From NCBI GenBank assembly GCA_964019055.1, contig OZ025215.1:4717001-4781000 (forward strand): a DNA stretch of 64,000 nt. The letters run 5' to 3'. A program made the position numbers and the translations under genes. The notes beneath the pieces are model-generated. The model was not told the DNA's origin, did not search any database, and saw only the letters and a list, made by a program, of their open reading frames with translations. Position 1 is the stretch's first letter. Each line of letters begins with the position of its first letter. Origin of the DNA: Anthopleura xanthogrammica. Lineage: Eukaryota > Cnidaria > Anthozoa > Actiniaria > Actiniidae. Shown in pieces: positions 39,327-49,017 of this stretch.

Positions 39327-42300
39327 TCATGATAATACCTCTTGAGATAAAAACACGACGTTTTGGCGAAAAAAAATTCGGTTTTGGCTGAGTAAGGTGC
39401 TTTTTGGTCAAAAAAGCTGTTTTTTGCTGAGAAAATTGGAAATTTGCTGAGAATTTTCTTTGGCTCAAAACACGACGTTTTCACTGCTAAACGCAAGTTT
39501 TGGCCGAGAAAAGCACATTTTGGGTGTCCAAAACACTGTTTTGCTGGAAAAAAAAACTTTTTAGCCCAAAAAACTGAAAAATGGCCATTTTGGCTCTCAA
39601 AACCAGGTTTTTCGCTTACGGCGTGACCTGTTTGCTGAAACCCCCACTTTTTGCTCATGATAATACCTCTTGAGATAAAAACACGACGTTTTGGCAAAAA
39701 CAAATTCGGTTTTGGCTGAGTAAAGGTGCTTTTTGGTCAAAAAAGCTGTTTTTTGCTGAGAAAATTGGAAATTTGCTGAGAATTTTCTTTTTCTCAAAAC
39801 ACGACGTTTTCACTGCTAAACGCAAGTTTTGGCCGAGAAAAGCACATTTTGGGTGTCCAAAACACTGTTTTGCTGGAAAAAAAAACTTTTTAGCCCAAAA
39901 AACTGAAAAATGGCCATTTTGGCTCTCAAAACCAGGTTTTTCGCTTACGGCGTGACCTGTTTGCTGAAACCCCCACTTTTTGCTCATGATAATACCTCTT
40001 GAGATAAAAACACGACGTTTTGGCGAAAAAAAATTCGGTTTTGGCTGAGTAAAGGTGCTTTTTGGTCAAAAAAGCTGTTTTTTGCTGAGAAAATTGGAAA
40101 TTTGCTGAGAATTTTCTTTTGCTCAAAACACGACGTTTTCACTGCTAAACGCAAGTTTTGGCCGAGAAAAGCACATTTTGGGTGTCCAAAACACTGTTTT
40201 GCTGGAAAAAAAAACTTTTTAGCCCAAAAAACTGAAAAATGGCCATTTTGGCTCTCAAAACCAGGTTTTTCGCTTACGGCGTGACCTGTTTGCTGAAACC
40301 CCCACTTTTTGCTCATGATAATACCTCTTGAGATAAAAACACGACGTTTTGGCGAAAAAAAATTCGGTTTTGGCTGAGTAAGGTGCTTTTTGGTCAAAAA
40401 AGCTGTTTTTTGCTGAGAAAATTGGAAATTTGCTGAGAATTTTCTTTGGCTCAAAACACGACGTTTTCACTGCTAAACGCAAGTTTTGGCCGAGAAAAGC
40501 ACATTTTGGGTGTCCAAAACACTGTTTTGCTGGAAAAAAAAACTTTTTAGCCCAAAAAACTGAAAAATGGCCATTTTGGCTCTCAAAACCAGGTTTTTCG
40601 CTTACGGCGTCACCTGTTTGCTGAAACCCCCACGTTTTGCTCATGATAATACCTCTTGAGATAAAAACACGACGTTTTGGCGAAAAAAAATTCGGTTTTG
40701 GCTGAGTAAAGGTGCTTTTTGGTCAAAAAAGCTGTTTTTTGCTGAGAAAATTGGAAATTTGCTGAGAATTTTCTTTTGCTCAAAACACGACGTTTTCACT
40801 GCTAAACGCAAGTTTTCGCCGAAAAAAGCACATTTTGGGTGTCCAAAACACTGTTTTGCTGGAAAAAAAAACTTTTTAGCCCAAAAAACTGAAAAATGGC
40901 CATTTTGGCTCTCAAAACCAGGTTTTTCGCTTACGGTGTGACCTGTTTGCTGAAACCCCCACTTTTTGCTCATGATTATACCTCTTGAGATAAAAACACG
41001 ACGTTTTGGCGAAAAAAAATTCGGTTTTGGCTGAGTAAAGGTGCTTTTTGGTCAAAAAAGCTGTTTTTTGCTGAGAAAATTGGAAATTTGCTGAGTATTT
41101 TGTTTTGCTCAAAACACGACGTTTTTACTGCTAAACGCAAGTTTTGGCCGAGAAAAGCACATTTTGGGTGTCCAAAACACTGTTTTGCTGGGAAAAACAA
41201 CTTTTTAGCCCAAAAAACTGAAAAATGGCCATTTTGGCTCTCAAAACCAGGTTTTTCGCTTACGGCGTGACCTGTTTGCTGAAACCCCCACTTTTTGCTC
41301 ATGATAATACCTCTTGAGATAAAAACACGACGTTTTGGCGAAAAAAAATTCGGTTTTGGCTGAGTAAAGGTGCTTTTTGGTCAAAAAAGCTGTTTTTTGC
41401 TGAGAACATTGGAAATTTGCTGAGAATTTTCTTTGGCACAAAACACGACGTTTTCACTGCTAAACGCAAGTTTTGGCCGAGAAAAGCACATTTTGGGTGT
41501 CCAAAACACTGTTTTGCTGGAAAAAAAAACTTTTTAGCCCAAAAAACTGAAAAATGGCCATTTTGGCTCTCAAAACCAGGTTTTTCGCTTACGGCGTCAC
41601 CTGTTTGCTGAAACCCCCACGTTTTGCTCATGATAATACCTCTTGAGATAAAAACACGACGTTTTGGCGAAAAAAAATTCGGTTTTGGCTGAGTAAAGGT
41701 GCTTTTTGGTCAAAAAAGCTGTTTTTTGCTGAGAAAATTGGAAATTTGCTGAGAATTTTCTTTTGCTCAAAACACGACGTTTTCACTGCTAAACGCAAGT
41801 TTTGGCCGAGAAAAGCACATTTTGGGTGTCCAAAACACTGTTTTGCTGGAAAAAAAAACTTTTTAGCCCAAAAAACTGAAAAATGGCCATTTTGGCTCTC
41901 AAAACCAGGTTTTTCGCTTACGGTGTGACCTGTTTGCTGAAACCCCCACTTTTTGCTCATGATTATACCTCTTGAGATAAAAACACGACGTTTTGGCGAA
42001 AAAAAATTCGGTTTTGGCTGAGTAAAGGTGCTTTTTGGTCAAAAAAGCTGTTTTTTGCTGAGAAAATTGGAAATTTGCTGAGTATTTTGTTTTGCTCAAA
42101 ACACGACGTTTTTACTGCTAAACGCAAGTTTTGGCCGAGAAAAGCACATTTTGGGTGTTCAAAATACTGTTTTGCTGGAAAAAAAAACTTTTTAGCCCAA
42201 AAAACTGAAAAATGGCCATTTTGGCTCTCAAAACCAGGTTTTTCGCTTACGGCGTGACCTGTTTGCTGAAACCCCCACTTTTTGCTCATGATAATACCTC

Positions 42301-42948
42301 TTGAGATAAAAACACGACGTTTTGGCGAAAAAAAATTCGGTTTTGGCTGAGTAAAGGTGCTTTTTGGTCAAAAAAGCTGTTTTTTGCTGAGAAAATTGGA
42401 AATTTGCTGAGAATTTTCTTTTGCTCAAAACACGACGTTTTCACTGCTAAACGCAAGTTTTGGCCGAGAAAAGCACATTTTGGGTGTCCAAAACACTGTT
42501 TTGCTGGGAAAAAAAACTTTTTAGCCCAAAAAACTGAAAAATGGCCATTTTGGCTCTCAAAACCAGGTTTTTCGCTTACGGCGTGACCTGTTTGCTGAAA
42601 CCCCCACTTTTTGCTCATGATAATACCTCTTGAGATAAAAACACGACGTTTTGGCGAAAAAAAAATTCGCTTTTGGCTGAGTAAAGGTGCTTTTTGGTCA
42701 AAAAAGCTGTTTTTTGCTGAGAAAATTTGAAATTTGCTGAGTATTTTGTTTTGCTCAAAACACGACGTTTTTACTGCTAAACGTGAGTTTTGGCCGAGAA
42801 ATGCACATTTTGGGTGTCCAAAACACTGTTTTGCTGGAAAAAAAAACTTTTTAGCCCAAAAAACTGAAAAATGGCCATTTTGGCTCTCAAAACCAGGTTT
42901 TTCGCTTACGGCGTGACCTGTTTGCTGAAACCCCCACTTTTTGCTCAT
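39269..42948. repeat. Higher-order satellite block, copy B
   Basis: This block is collinear with 34,334-38,667. The variant 'ggcgtcacct' at 35,671 maps to 40,606 (shift 4,935), and the one at 37,316 maps to 41,593 (shift 4,277). The change of shift equals a two-unit (658-bp) difference between copies. A few point differences have accumulated (for example 'ttcgccgaaa' at 40,815 and 'ggcacaaaac' at 41,436), so the duplication is not brand new. After about 42,948 the units return to near-consensus until the array ends. Confidence 0.85.
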
Positions 42949-43586
42949 GATAATACCTCTTGAGATAAAAACACGACGTTTTGGCGAAAAAAAATTCGGT
43001 TTTGGCTGAGTAAAGGTGCTTTTTGGTCAAAAAAGCTGTTTTTTGCTGAGAAAATTGGAAATTTGCTGAGAATTTTCTTTTGCTCAAAACACGACGTTTT
43101 CACTGCTAAACGCAAGTTTTGGCCGCGAAAAGCACATTTCGGGTGTCCAAAACACTGTTTTGCTGGAAAAAAAACTTTTTAGCCCAAAAAACTGAAAAAT
43201 GGCCATTTTGGCTCTCAAAACCAGGTTTTTCGCTTACGGCGTGACCTGTTTGCTGAAACCCCCACTTTTTGCTCATGATAATACCTCTTGAGATAAAAAC
43301 ACGACGTTTTGGCGAAAAAAAATTCGGTTTTGGCTGAGTAAAGGTGCTTTTTGGTCAAAAAAGCTGTTTTTTGCTGAGAAAATTGGAAATTTGCTGAGAA
43401 TTTTCTTTTGCTCAAAACACGACGTTTTCACTGCTAAACGCAAGTTTTGGCCGAGAAAAGCACATTTTGGGTGTCCAAAACACTGTTTTGCTGGAAAAAA
43501 AACTTTTTAGCCCAAAAAACTGAAAAATGGCCATTTTGGCTCTCAAAACCAGGTTTTTCGCTTAGGGCGTGACCTGTTTGCTGAAA

Positions 43587-44171
43587 GTTTTTCCCACTGA
43601 TATGGAGCAGATTATTAAAATAGCTGTGCTGTATTGTCTGAGCTCGTTTACAGGGCAAGAAAAAATTCAGACTCAAGTTGGTGTGTAAATGGCTGCGGGA
43701 ATGAACCCGCTGCCGCTTTTAATCAATATACATAAAATAATTTGAATTTTACTAATAAAATATAATTTGTATTATTTACAATCAATTTTTAAATTAATGC
43801 CCAGTAAAGGTGCGGGCAGAATAATCGCCACAGCAAAATGAGAAGCATTTTGACACCCCACGCAAGGACAAGGCAGCACATAGGAAACAATAAACTTAGC
43901 TCCCAATTTGAGAGTCCTAAATAAAGAGTGACTGTCACCCCTGTAACGGTGCACTCATAAATGGTTGATGTAACTAAAATTACTGAATTGAAACAAAAAT
44001 GAGACATCAGGCCCTGCTTAGATGTCCCATCCTTCAACAATAACAATATTTGAATCTAAATTAGTGGGTTTAGACGAGACAGAATTTAGGGCGGAAAAAA
44101 GGCTGCTGCCCCTGCAAGCAACTTTTTAGTTTTTTCCCAAATTGCAACTAATGTAATGAAAACAAAAATTG
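43587..44171 (-). other. 3' non-coding end of the Ngaro/DIRS-like element
   Basis: There is no credible coding sequence here. It holds AT-rich sequence, a small GC-rich inverted repeat (gcggg-aatgaa-cccgc near 43,697-43,712) and the stretch immediately following the recombinase stop. It should contain the element's 3' terminal repeats, but I see no match to the 48.6-49.0 kb end by eye. Confidence 0.5.
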
Positions 44172-45085
44172 TTAAGAAGCCATAGATTGGATTCTAATAT
44201 ACTTGTGGAAAGCATTGGATTTCCACCGCCCCAAGGTACGAATTTGGGCATCGCTGAACCCCCTATCTGCAGCATGGGATGCAGCGCCTATCCTGAAGCT
44301 ATGGCCCTTATATTTGGATGGGTTAAGCCCACAATGAGAAATGGCGACACTCAGTTGATTAGTGAATAATGACCTTGGAGTAGGACTGCCATCAGGCAAC
44401 ACAAACAGAGGACCTGGGTTATGTCCTCTGTGTGCCATATAATCCATCAATAGCTAAACCGGACAACATCGAGATTGACGTTGAATCTCAATAGAAAAGG
44501 GGGGTTGATTATAGTGTAATTATAGAAAGTAAGTTTGAGTGCCCTAACCGTGCCATCAGGGTCAACCATTTGAACTAATTGACTAAGTTGTAGAAGAGGA
44601 GATGATCCCACCCTAGGGGCAGTAATTTCCCCAATTCTTAAAAATGCATGAAATGCCAATGCACTCATGGCACAGAATTGTGATTTATAGTGAGCTGAAC
44701 AAGAAAATTGTGCCGACGCTCCAATGACTCTATGAAGTATTGGAAGGGTGATTGGCAATCGACTATCTAGACACACTCCCTGCTTATGATAACCCTTCAT
44801 CATTTGAAGAATAAAGAAAGACTTAGTTGGGTCGGGGAGGTCCGATAGCTTGTGAGTATAACCCAAAGCCGATATGTATGTACTGACTGTAGATGGGGCA
44901 TAGTGGTGATCAAACAAATAGGCAATAAAAAGTGCTAGTACAGGGGGTGTGACCGGAAGAGCTATTGAGGCTTGATGAAAAATGGAATGAGTGAACTGGT
45001 TGAATAATGCCCAAGCCCTCTTATATGTTGGCAAAGCGGATGGCCTGAGACTGGAGGAAACAAGGGTAGCAACTATGGATCCCAA
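44172..45085 (-). pseudogene. Tyrosine recombinase (integrase) of the DIRS-like element, frameshifted
   Basis: The enzyme would integrate the element's circular cDNA by tyrosine recombination. The first 212-residue frame (45,085-44,447) has an N-terminal helical DNA-binding region and the first catalytic Arg in FLRIGEI (residue 150). The second 92-residue frame (44,450-44,172) has the HxxR box (His50, Arg53 in GHSFRIGAAS), Trp76 in LGRW and the nucleophile Tyr84 in HKYIR. All catalytic positions are thus visible but split over two frames. The shift falls near 44,510, and the downstream frame also holds an in-frame TAG just before its first Met. The frame overlaps the end of RT-RNase H by 13 bases and has no ATG, suggesting expression by frameshift or readthrough in the ancestor. 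Confidence 0.88.
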
Positions 45086-46692
45086 TTCTGAGGCTGCAGA
45101 TAGAGGGGGACCTCTGTGGGCATGTCGTCCATACCCTGAGGGGCCAACCGCTTGAATGTCTGAACCTGTAATCGAGAAAAGGAGTCCGCTAGAACATTAT
45201 GTACTCCTGGGATGTGCTTGGATTTAAAGACTATGTTATGTTTGAGACAAACTAGGACCATGCGCCTTACAAAGGTCATAAGCACCTTGTCTTTACAAGA
45301 TTGCTTATTGATGACATGAACAAGTGCCTCATTGTCAGTAAAAAATATAATGTTTTTGTTTGACATGTGCTTTCCCCTCAGGTAAAGACTTAAAACGATT
45401 GGATAAAACTCAAGAATGGCAATGTTACGATGAGCCCATCCATCTGGCCATTCACCATAGCACCAGTGTTGGCCAAAAAATGCACCAAAACCTAGGGCAC
45501 CTGAGGCATCGGTATAAAGATTGAGAGTGTTTGAAGAAAACCAACCATCTTCCAAAAAAAATGATGTCCCATTGAACTCAGATAAAAAAGAAAGCCAAAG
45601 ATTGAGGTCTTCTTTCACCTCGCGATTGAGACGAATATAATGGTTAGTGGATTTTACTCCTAAAGTCAGATCAATAAGGCGGCGTAGAAATGCACGACCG
45701 GGTTGGATGACTGAACATGCAAAATTCAAAAGGCCTGTAAGTGACTGAATTTCTCTCAAAGTAACTTTCTTACGCCGCCGAAAATCCGAAATGAGGGAAA
45801 CACACTTGTCAATTTTTTCACGTGGCCAACGTGCCTGTAGCAACACAGTATCAAGTTCAATGCCCACAAATGATAATGTGGTTGACGGACCACAGGTTTT
45901 TTCTGGTGCTATGGGAATACCCAGATATGAACAGAGGTCCAAAAAACAGTTAAGCTGACTCTGACAAAGGGTCTGGTTAGGGGCCACTAATAAAAAATCA
46001 TCAAGTAAGTGTACGATATGAGAAATATGAAGTTTGTGCTTAGCGATCCATTCCACTGCAGAGCTAAAAATTTCAAATGTTAGACAAGAGCTGGAGCAAC
46101 CCATAGGCATGCAACGATCATAATAAAAATTATCTCTCCATTTCATCCCTAACAACCCATAATCCTCTTTTCTTATGGGCAGTATGCGGAATGCATTCTT
46201 GATGTCAGTTTTAGCCAGATAGGCCCCAGAGCCCACCCGCTTAATCTGCAGAATTGCATCCTCAATAGTAGCGTAACACACACGTGTGTGCTCAGGTGGT
46301 ATACCGTCATTCACAGAAGACCCCTTCGGGAATGACAGGTGGTGAATTAGTCGAAATTCCCCTGGTGTCTTCTTAGGTACCAACCCCAGAGGTGAAACAA
46401 GAAAGGGAATAAAGGGTGGGGACCGAAATGGGCCAGCAAGCCTATGAGCCCCCAGCTCCTTGTCCAATTTAGCATCCACCGCCAAAGGGTTTTGAATGGC
46501 GGATACCAAATTGTGTGATTCCCTGGACTGTCGCATACCGTGAAATTGAACAGAAAACCCTTTAGTAAAACCATTATGTAAAAAGGCTGCAGTGGATGGA
46601 TCGTAGCCGGAAAGAAGACTAAATAAGGCATTAGCTTTTACTGGCGTTGGTAGCCCTAGCTCCCTGCCGCTGAGACCCTGTGGCTGTGACAT
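45073..46692 (-). CDS. Reverse transcriptase-RNase H (pol) of the DIRS-like element
   Basis: This makes cDNA from the element RNA. The open frame extends up to 47,082, but its first ~130 codons are the shadow of gag in another frame. I choose the ATG at 46,692, just before pol-like sequence begins, giving about 539 residues. In numbering of the longer frame: RT motif A KTDIKNAF (Asp293), the MGCSSS region (327-332), the catalytic LLDDFLL (Asp361/362) and SFVGIEL (404-410). RNase H follows with Asp525 (YTDASG), Glu558 (ILEFYP), Asp583 (FFTDNEA) and Asp633 (NVLADSFSR), the full D-E-D-D set. The start overlaps the gag stop by about 62 bases in a different frame, and the end overlaps the recombinase. 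The frame is intact, unlike its neighbours. Confidence 0.9.
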   Translation of the reverse strand: MSQPQGLSGRELGLPTPVKANALFSLLSGYDPSTAAFLHNGFTKGFSVQFHGMRQSRESHNLVSAIQNPLAVDAKLDKELGAHRLAGPFRSPPFIPFLVSPLGLVPKKTPGEFRLIHHLSFPKGSSVNDGIPPEHTRVCYATIEDAILQIKRVGSGAYLAKTDIKNAFRILPIRKEDYGLLGMKWRDNFYYDRCMPMGCSSSCLTFEIFSSAVEWIAKHKLHISHIVHLLDDFLLVAPNQTLCQSQLNCFLDLCSYLGIPIAPEKTCGPSTTLSFVGIELDTVLLQARWPREKIDKCVSLISDFRRRKKVTLREIQSLTGLLNFACSVIQPGRAFLRRLIDLTLGVKSTNHYIRLNREVKEDLNLWLSFLSEFNGTSFFLEDGWFSSNTLNLYTDASGALGFGAFFGQHWCYGEWPDGWAHRNIAILEFYPIVLSLYLRGKHMSNKNIIFFTDNEALVHVINKQSCKDKVLMTFVRRMVLVCLKHNIVFKSKHIPGVHNVLADSFSRLQVQTFKRLAPQGMDDMPTEVPLYLQPQNWDP

Positions 46693-47733
46693 TGGGAGAG
46701 GAGGACCCTGCACCTTGGGGACGAAAATTGGAAGATTGACGAAAATTAGAGGATTGACGGGAAGTGCATTGGCAAGCCCGGTGGGAAGCATCACATCGAA
46801 AACAGTTGTGATTGAAGGAGCACCCATCACACTCAGCACCCTTGTGATATTTAAAACAGTACCCAGCCGGTACTCTAAAATCTGATTTGGCTTTCCCCGC
46901 CGCATGTCCAGCAAAGGATTTTTGCGTGCGGTTTGCTGGTGCCTGTGAGCGCAACCACAACTCACTATGGATGGACCCCCAAGGCAAAGATGATGCACAC
47001 GCTTGGTGCAAATACCGAAAATTTTCATCGTAAAATTTCTAATTATGTCCCCTTGCTGCAAGGTCCTGAATAAGCTCCCCATATTTCATCAAGTGGGGTG
47101 CCTCAGTGGGGTATTTGCTAGTGTATACCCCAACAAATATTAAAAAACAGCTATTCCACTGTTGGATTGTATCAATCGTCTTGGGCTTAGCTGCAGCTTC
47201 CAAACACAAAGAAGGAAGAGGGCCATTGTCGGGGTGCTGCACAGAAATGCAGTATTTGTTTTCAAACATGGGGTTGGATAGTAACACCCCAAAGTCAATA
47301 AATTCCTGATTCCAAATTTTTGCCCTGACTTTATCTGAGAGACGGGCATCAATCGGCAGGGCACAAGATGTAAATATAGTGGACGGGCGGTCACGCCTCT
47401 CACCTGTGAGGTTTGTGTGACGTGTTGAACAGCCTCCTGGACTACCACTGAAGGGGGTGGAACAGGCGATTGATCCAGCGGTATAAGGGTTGTATCATCG
47501 ATAACTTCGTGAGTCAGACGTTGGCTTGGAGGTGGTGGTGCTGTAGTTTGCAGCCGTCTGGTCACTTCATCTGACACTCTGGACACGATCTGGTCGATGA
47601 GGGCAGCAGGTACTTCTGGCATGGTTGTTTGCTTAGCCGTGTTGGAGTTGTTCTTGTTCCTCTGCTGCTGTAACCGAGGTTGTGTAACTCCTGCACGCTG
47701 TGAAGCTCTCGTTAAGCGGCGAGTAGAAGGCAT
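46631..47733 (-). pseudogene. Gag of the DIRS-like element, broken into two frames plus a stop
   Basis: This is a nucleocapsid-type protein. The N-terminal part (from the ATG at 47,733) is basic and Gln/Pro-rich. Near 47,400 the frame shifts to one that runs to an in-frame TAG at 47,039-47,041, after which the same frame continues to 46,631. The C-terminal part holds a Cys/His cluster spaced C-x2-C-x3-H-x-C-x2-C-x3-H-x3-C (within AECDGCSFNHNCFRCDAS and onward). That arrangement matches DIRS-type gag and not the retroviral CCHC knuckle. One frameshift and one nonsense change make this copy defective. Confidence 0.78.
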
Positions 47734-47883
47734 ATCACTGAAAGAGAAGAAAAATATGGCAGAATCAAAGTTCCAAATCTAAAAGAGAATTAATAACAAA
47801 TTGTAATGGGGCCTGGGCAAGCCATGTCAAAACAATACAGTTCGACGAGGTCAGCAAGCCCATATAGCCACAAATTAATAACA

Positions 47884-47994
47884 GACCTTGAGTGCGAAAA
47901 CTCAAGGGTCTTAGCAATATAATAAGACCAGAAGTGCGAAAACTCCAGTGGCCAAACAAAATACTGACCTTGAGTGCGAAAACTCAGGAGGTCA
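47884..47994. repeat. Three tandem ~41-bp hairpin-forming repeats
   Basis: Three repeats begin 'gacc' and share the loop 'gcgaaa' at 47,894, 47,936 and 47,976, so spacing is 42 and 40 bp. The first can pair gaccttgagt with actcaagggtc (one bulge). The third pairs tgagt with actca plus outer gacc/ggtc. The middle one is weaker (agt/act plus partial outer pairing). Loop identity with varying but partly compensated stems suggests selection or repeated copying of a structured unit. They lie between the hydrolase end and gag. Confidence 0.75.
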
Positions 47995-48027
47995 TAACGA
48001 TATAAATGATACAACTTAGGAAAATAA

Positions 48028-48612
48028 TTAACAAAGCATGCCAAAAGCTTTGAGCAGGGCGCTGCGATAGCTCCTATACAACAAATACTGACCCGAAGGG
48101 TTGAGGTGGACTCTATCAGCCAATTAAAAGGGGGAAGAGGGAGTAGAGAAGCGTGAATGAGTCCAACAAAAAACATCGGTATAGGGAGATAAAACTACGT
48201 CCAAATATTGATTAAGAATACGAGCTTTGCGAGAAAACTGAGACGCTCCTACAAAGGAAATGCCACGTGGGATCACATGACAGACGCCAATGACCTTCAC
48301 AGAGGGAAATTCCCGTAAAAATACGACCAGATCCTCAATAGAAGATCCAACAACCTCGGGACGTTGAGTCGAGAGGTCATTGGTACCTATCTCCAAGATA
48401 ATGACGGCTGGTGATAGGCGACGGATCGCAGGAAGATCATAAGCACGAAGTTTCGAAACTGTACGGCCGCCTACTCCATGTAAATGGACATTGGCGTAAG
48501 TCATACGAAAATTTTGATCGGCACGAGCATCAAATTGTCTTTCTAAATCCCTCCTAAGACGTCTAACAAAAGAATGGCCTAATATAAGTGCTGTAGGGTG
48601 CTGATTATCCAT
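48028..48612 (-). pseudogene. SGNH/GDSL-type hydrolase carried by the retroelement, frameshifted near its C-terminus
   Basis: SGNH hydrolases are serine esterases, and their role in retroelements is unknown. From the ATG at 48,612 the frame shows block I as ILGHSFVRR (Ser in the GHS triplet), block II Gly in GVGGRTVSKL and block III Asn in EIGTNDLS. The frame stops at 48,124, but a different frame continues with DRVHLNPSG, the block V Asp/His pair (Asp codon 48,118-48,116, His codon 48,109-48,107), to a TAA at 48,030-48,028. One frameshift around 48,130 therefore separates the catalytic Asp-His from the rest. A plausible acceptor (tttag) ends at 48,614 next to the ATG and pairs with a strong donor at 48,783, so a 5'UTR intron is likely. 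Confidence 0.8.
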
Positions 48613-48613
48613 C

Positions 48614-48783
48614 CTAAACCACGAGGATGTTGTTTATCGCCGGGGGCGAAAGAAAAGACTTAGGTCGCTGATACGAATGACCCCGTGCGCCAAACAATAG
48701 TAAGAAAAACGTTTGGAAGTAAATCCGAGGGAATTACCCACATAAAGGGAAAGAAAAAACCAATTAAAGTAACTAAAACTTAC
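48614..48783 (-). other. Predicted 5'UTR intron upstream of the SGNH hydrolase
   Basis: On the minus strand 'ctattg|gtaagttttag' at 48,784/48,783 is a near-ideal donor, and 'cctcgtggtttag|g' at 48,614/48,613 is a pyrimidine-poor but usable acceptor, 170 bp apart. If spliced this way the upstream frame does not join the hydrolase frame, so the upstream exon would be untranslated. Confidence 0.45.
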
Positions 48784-48907
48784 CAATAGATCTGATAAAA
48801 AGACGTCTTTGCACGAAGGAATCCTGACTTGAGTGAATACTGTACCATGTGACGCACAAAAGACCCTAGATTGGGGGTCCAATGTAATGGAATGATACTC
48901 CCCCACT

Positions 48908-48950
48908 CACGTGTCCAGATACAAAATGCACGTGCAATGTTACGTAACAT
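48908..48950. promoter_or_regulatory. Two E-boxes and a 14-bp palindrome at the 5' end of the Ngaro/DIRS-like element
   Basis: CACGTG occurs at 48,908-48,913 and again at 48,929-48,934, 21 bp apart. It is followed by the perfect palindrome atgttacgtaacat at 48,937-48,950, whose core ttacgtaa matches the classical PAR-bZIP/C-EBP-like site. All three lie upstream of the hydrolase exon, where the element's promoter should be. Function is inferred from clustering only. Confidence 0.45.
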
Positions 48951-49017
48951 GTTTCTAACACAGGAACTCCAACACCAGTGTGTTAACATAAAATTCTTAT
49001 TTGCCTGCAAATAATGT

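Larger units (their letters stand above)
1..43586. repeat. 329-bp satellite DNA array, about 132 tandem units
   Basis: The sequence at position 1 recurs at 330 and every 329 bases thereafter with only rare one-base length changes, all in one orientation. The array is already in progress at base 1, so it extends beyond the window. It ends at 43,586, where the unit breaks after the 'ctgaaa' step and unrelated retroelement sequence begins. Up to about 11.8 kb all units appear identical, and scattered variants appear later (for example 15,926, 18,822, 21,124, 27,545, 28,204, 29,360, 30,336, 30,882, 31,290). Variation is densest at 32.4-43.1 kb. This is the pattern expected of a satellite homogenised by unequal exchange. 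Short open frames occur in every unit on both strands, but they are a by-product of the sequence period, not genes. A centromeric or pericentromeric role is possible but unproven. Confidence 0.97.
43587..49017 (-). mobile_element. Ngaro/DIRS-like tyrosine-recombinase retrotransposon, degenerate
   Basis: A minus-strand element lies between satellite blocks. Reading 5' to 3' on the minus strand it carries an SGNH hydrolase (48,612-48,028), hairpin repeats, gag (47,733-46,631), RT-RNase H (46,692-45,073) and tyrosine recombinase (45,085-44,172). RT-RNase H followed by a tyrosine recombinase with no DDE integrase is the hallmark of the DIRS superfamily. An accessory SGNH hydrolase is known from Ngaro-group members. 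Several frames are broken by frameshifts or stops, so this copy is not autonomous. I could not find the split direct or inverted terminal repeats, so the ends are set only by where satellite sequence stops and resumes. The hydrolase being 5' of gag may reflect a rearranged or composite copy. Confidence 0.8.

Noticed and set aside
117..43415. Hundreds of 60-, 66- and 110-residue open frames in the satellite
   Set aside because: They repeat with the unit, occur on both strands, mostly lack ATG starts, and show the heptad rhythm imposed by the 21-bp DNA period. They match no protein family I know.
1..43586. CRISPR array
   Set aside because: There are repeats but no unique spacers. The whole 329-bp unit is repeated and the context is eukaryotic.
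43772..44046. Short minus-strand frames near 43.8-44.0 kb
   Set aside because: Low-complexity hydrophobic translations in the element's 3' non-coding end with no family signature.
46693..47082. N-terminal extension of the RT-RNase H frame
   Set aside because: The first ~130 codons overlap gag in another frame and show no pol similarity, so I start the protein at 46,692.
48634..48906. 90-residue frame upstream of the SGNH hydrolase
   Set aside because: It contains the strong gtaagt donor, and splicing from it would not keep frame with the hydrolase. Treated as untranslated leader.
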